Shown: piece after piece, positions 29,741 through 31,738 of the stretch
Layout of the letters: every line of letters begins with the position of its first letter
How positions within the stretch are numbered: position 1 is the stretch's first letter
DNA from: JAXHNE01 sp038316995
GTDB taxonomy: Bacteria; Patescibacteriota; Saccharimonadia; Saccharimonadales; JAXHNE01
Assembly: GCA_038316995.1 (NCBI GenBank)
Contig: JBBQAZ010000007.1
Coordinates: forward strand, 1 to 31,738
Direction: 5' to 3'
Length of the DNA stretch: 31,738 bases
Program-made: the position numbers and the translations under genes
The notes under the pieces: model-generated
What the model saw: only the letters and a program-made list of their open reading frames with translations
What the model was told of the DNA's origin: nothing
Database searches by the model: none

Positions 29741-31705
29741 ATGGCCAAGTTTAAAATAAAATCAAATTATCAGCCCGCAGGTGATCAACCAGAAGCAATT
29801 AAGTCATTGATTGAAGGGCTTAGCGCAGGTGAAAAAGAACAGACACTACTTGGCGTAACTGGATCCGGTAAAACATTTACTATGGCCAATATCATTGAGA
29901 GCGTACAGAAACCAACATTGATCTTGAGTCACAACAAAACTTTAGCAGCGCAACTGTATAGTGAATTTAAGCAGTTTTTCCCAGATAATGCAGTGCACTA
30001 CTTTGTTAGTTATTTTGACTATTACCAGCCAGAAGCTTATATTGCTCGTTCCGATACATTTATAGAAAAAGATAGTCAGATAAATGAAGAGATTGACAGA
30101 TTACGACATGCTGCAACAGATGCGCTATTGTCTAGAAAAGACGTAATAATTGTTGCCAGTGTGAGTTGTATTTACGGTATTGGGTCTGTAGAGGATTATG
30201 ACGGTCTATCAATTACGATAAAAAAAGGCGAAAGAAGAGTACGGGACAAGTTGCTTCGTCAATTAACAGATATTCAGTATCAACGGAACGACATTGATTT
30301 TCATCGAAGCACATTCAGGGTGCGTGGCGATACTATCGATATTTTTCCAGCCGGAGAAGAGGTTGCCTACCGTATCGAGTTTTTCGGAGATGAAATCGAA
30401 AGATTAACCCGTATAAATGCGTTAACCGGTGAAATCCAAGCCAATGAATCTGAAATCCGCATATTCCCAAGTAGCCACTACGTTACGGGAAGCGAAAAAT
30501 TAAAAGCAGCGCTTGGCAAGATACAGCATGAACTTGATGAAAGGACTACATATTTTAAGAAAAATGGTCAGTTGATTGAGGCACAACGAATTGCTCAAAG
30601 AACACGCTTTGATTTAGAGATGATGGAAGAAACAGGTTTTGTAAAGGGAATTGAAAACTACAGCCGATATTTAACTAATCGTGAACCCGGTGAGCAACCA
30701 GCTACCCTAATGGACTATTTTCCTGATGATTTCATGATGTTTGTAGATGAATCACACATGACGATGCCTCAGATTAGAGGCATGTATAACGGAGACCGTG
30801 CACGTAAAGAAGTATTAGTAGAGCATGGCTTCAGATTACCGAGCGCACTCGATAATAGGCCCCTACAATTTACTGAATTTGAGCGACATATAAACAAGGT
30901 AATTTATGTTAGCGCTACTCCAGCAGAGTATGAATTAAGCCGTAGCCCTAAGCCAATTGAGCAGGTTATTCGGCCAACGGGACTTTTGGATCCCCCAATT
31001 GAAGTCCTTCCAATTAAGGGTCAAATCGATAATTTACTCGATGAGATTAAGGCAACAATCGCTAAAAGACAAAGAGTACTAGTAACGACTCTAACCAAAC
31101 GCATGTCAGAAGATTTAACAGAGTATCTGCAAGACTTAGACATTAAAGTAACATATCTGCACAGTGACATAGACACATTAGACAGAACCGATATTTTACG
31201 TGATTTACGGCTTGGAATTTATGACGTTGTAGTTGGTATAAACTTGTTACGCGAGGGATTAGACCTGCCTGAAGTGAGCCTGGTTGCAATTTTAGATGCT
31301 GACAAGGAAGGGTTTCTAAGAAGCTCGCAGGCCTTAATTCAAACAGTTGGACGTGCAGCTCGGCATCAAGAGGGAAGAGTGGTGATGTACGCGGATAAAA
31401 TTACTAAGAGTATGCAGTTTACGATAGACGAAACTACTCGTCGTCGTAAAATTCAGGAACGCTACAACAATAAGCATGGTGTCACTCCTACAGGAATTGC
31501 AAAATCAATAGAAAAAGGGATGCGTCCTGACTTACCAGAAGAAGCAAAAACTATTAGGCGCGACTTTAATAAAGTTCCAAAACATGAGTATCCTCAAATT
31601 ATCAAAGATTTGAGCGCGCAAATGGAGCTTGCAAGTAAGAATCTAGAATTTGAAAAAGCAGCAGAACTGCGTGACATTATTGCTGAAGTGAAGCAAAAAA
31701 CCTGA
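29741..31705 (+). CDS. uvrB: UvrABC system protein B
   Basis: UvrB is the damage-verifying helicase-like subunit of nucleotide excision repair. The 654-aa protein has Walker A GVTGSGKT at 38-45, the damage-probing beta-hairpin region YFDYYQPEAYIARSDTFIEKD at about 92-112, and the Walker B region FVDESHMT near 336-343. It also has helicase motifs V and VI (GINLLREGLDLPEVSLVAILDADKEGFLRS and QTVGRAARH), and a C-terminal UVR domain (ELASKNLEFEKAAELRD) that binds UvrC. It is complete, ending 33 bases before the window edge. It is preceded by a promoter with a -10 box abutting the start codon and no ribosome binding site. Confidence 0.98.
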   Translation: MAKFKIKSNYQPAGDQPEAIKSLIEGLSAGEKEQTLLGVTGSGKTFTMANIIESVQKPTLILSHNKTLAAQLYSEFKQFFPDNAVHYFVSYFDYYQPEAYIARSDTFIEKDSQINEEIDRLRHAATDALLSRKDVIIVASVSCIYGIGSVEDYDGLSITIKKGERRVRDKLLRQLTDIQYQRNDIDFHRSTFRVRGDTIDIFPAGEEVAYRIEFFGDEIERLTRINALTGEIQANESEIRIFPSSHYVTGSEKLKAALGKIQHELDERTTYFKKNGQLIEAQRIAQRTRFDLEMMEETGFVKGIENYSRYLTNREPGEQPATLMDYFPDDFMMFVDESHMTMPQIRGMYNGDRARKEVLVEHGFRLPSALDNRPLQFTEFERHINKVIYVSATPAEYELSRSPKPIEQVIRPTGLLDPPIEVLPIKGQIDNLLDEIKATIAKRQRVLVTTLTKRMSEDLTEYLQDLDIKVTYLHSDIDTLDRTDILRDLRLGIYDVVVGINLLREGLDLPEVSLVAILDADKEGFLRSSQALIQTVGRAARHQEGRVVMYADKITKSMQFTIDETTRRRKIQERYNNKHGVTPTGIAKSIEKGMRPDLPEEAKTIRRDFNKVPKHEYPQIIKDLSAQMELASKNLEFEKAAELRDIIAEVKQKT

Positions 31706-31715
31706 TTTTCAGACT

Positions 31716-31738
31716 AACTCTAGTTTACGACTAGGTTT
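31716..31738 (+). terminator. Possible terminator after uvrB, cut by the window edge
   Basis: CTAGT-TTACG-ACTAG forms a 5-bp hairpin extended by AAC/GTT with one bulge, 10 bases after the uvrB stop. The sequence ends just as a T-run would begin, so it cannot be confirmed. Confidence 0.25.

Overview
This window looks like a chromosome segment of a Patescibacteria (CPR) bacterium, most likely Saccharibacteria (TM7). That is an inference from gene content and layout: densely packed genes overlapping by 1-4 bases, standard-code use of TGA as stop (against the Gracilibacteria/Absconditabacteria recoding), many GTG starts, AT-rich composition, no amino-acid or lipid biosynthesis, and a compact sugar-phosphate gene cluster. 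No rRNA, tRNA, CRISPR array, transposase or prophage gene was seen.

Layout. The left edge carries the C-terminal end of rmuC coupled to an NDH-2-type dehydrogenase (1-1641). An AT-rich hairpin then separates it from two minus-strand genes, a six-hairpin glycosidase and yajQ (1730-3580). A divergent promoter region starts the tightly overlapped run pheS - HIT protein - SGNH hydrolase - pheT - DUF2207 membrane protein (3638-10005). The stretch 10006-10835 has no ordinary gene. It holds what I read as one large structured RNA of about 700 nt with a 41-residue zinc-ribbon ORF inside it. Next come an ABC exporter and an RND permease (10836-15478), a membrane-anchored FKBP isomerase, a redox block (glutaredoxin, an 85-aa unknown, and a glutaredoxin-thioredoxin reductase fusion), a MarR regulator, a gene remnant, an FNR-like flavoprotein, pyrophosphatase and a NUDIX hydrolase. 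From 20319 to 28377 lies a carbon-metabolism region: gap, rpiB, rpe-like, split transketolase, an EamA-type transporter, class II aldolase, a PfkB-family kinase and a conserved-looking unknown of 410 aa. A SLOG-fold protein, an anchored extracellular protein and uvrB close the window.

How the genes fit together. Aldolase, GAPDH, transketolase, RpiB and the epimerase-like protein together cover the lower glycolytic entry and the non-oxidative pentose phosphate interconversions. The PfkB kinase could feed that pool. The glutaredoxin and the reductase fusion form a plausible thiol-reducing couple.

Two signals deserve most attention. The first is the structured RNA at about 10110-10808: a perfect 13-bp helix joins sequences 569 bases apart and encloses several multi-helix junctions, the small ORF and its hairpin-sequestered ribosome binding site. 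The second is a repeated promoter arrangement in which a -10 box (TATACT/TATAAT, often with an upstream TG) ends only 6-10 bases before the start codon. This predicts leaderless mRNAs for about eight genes.
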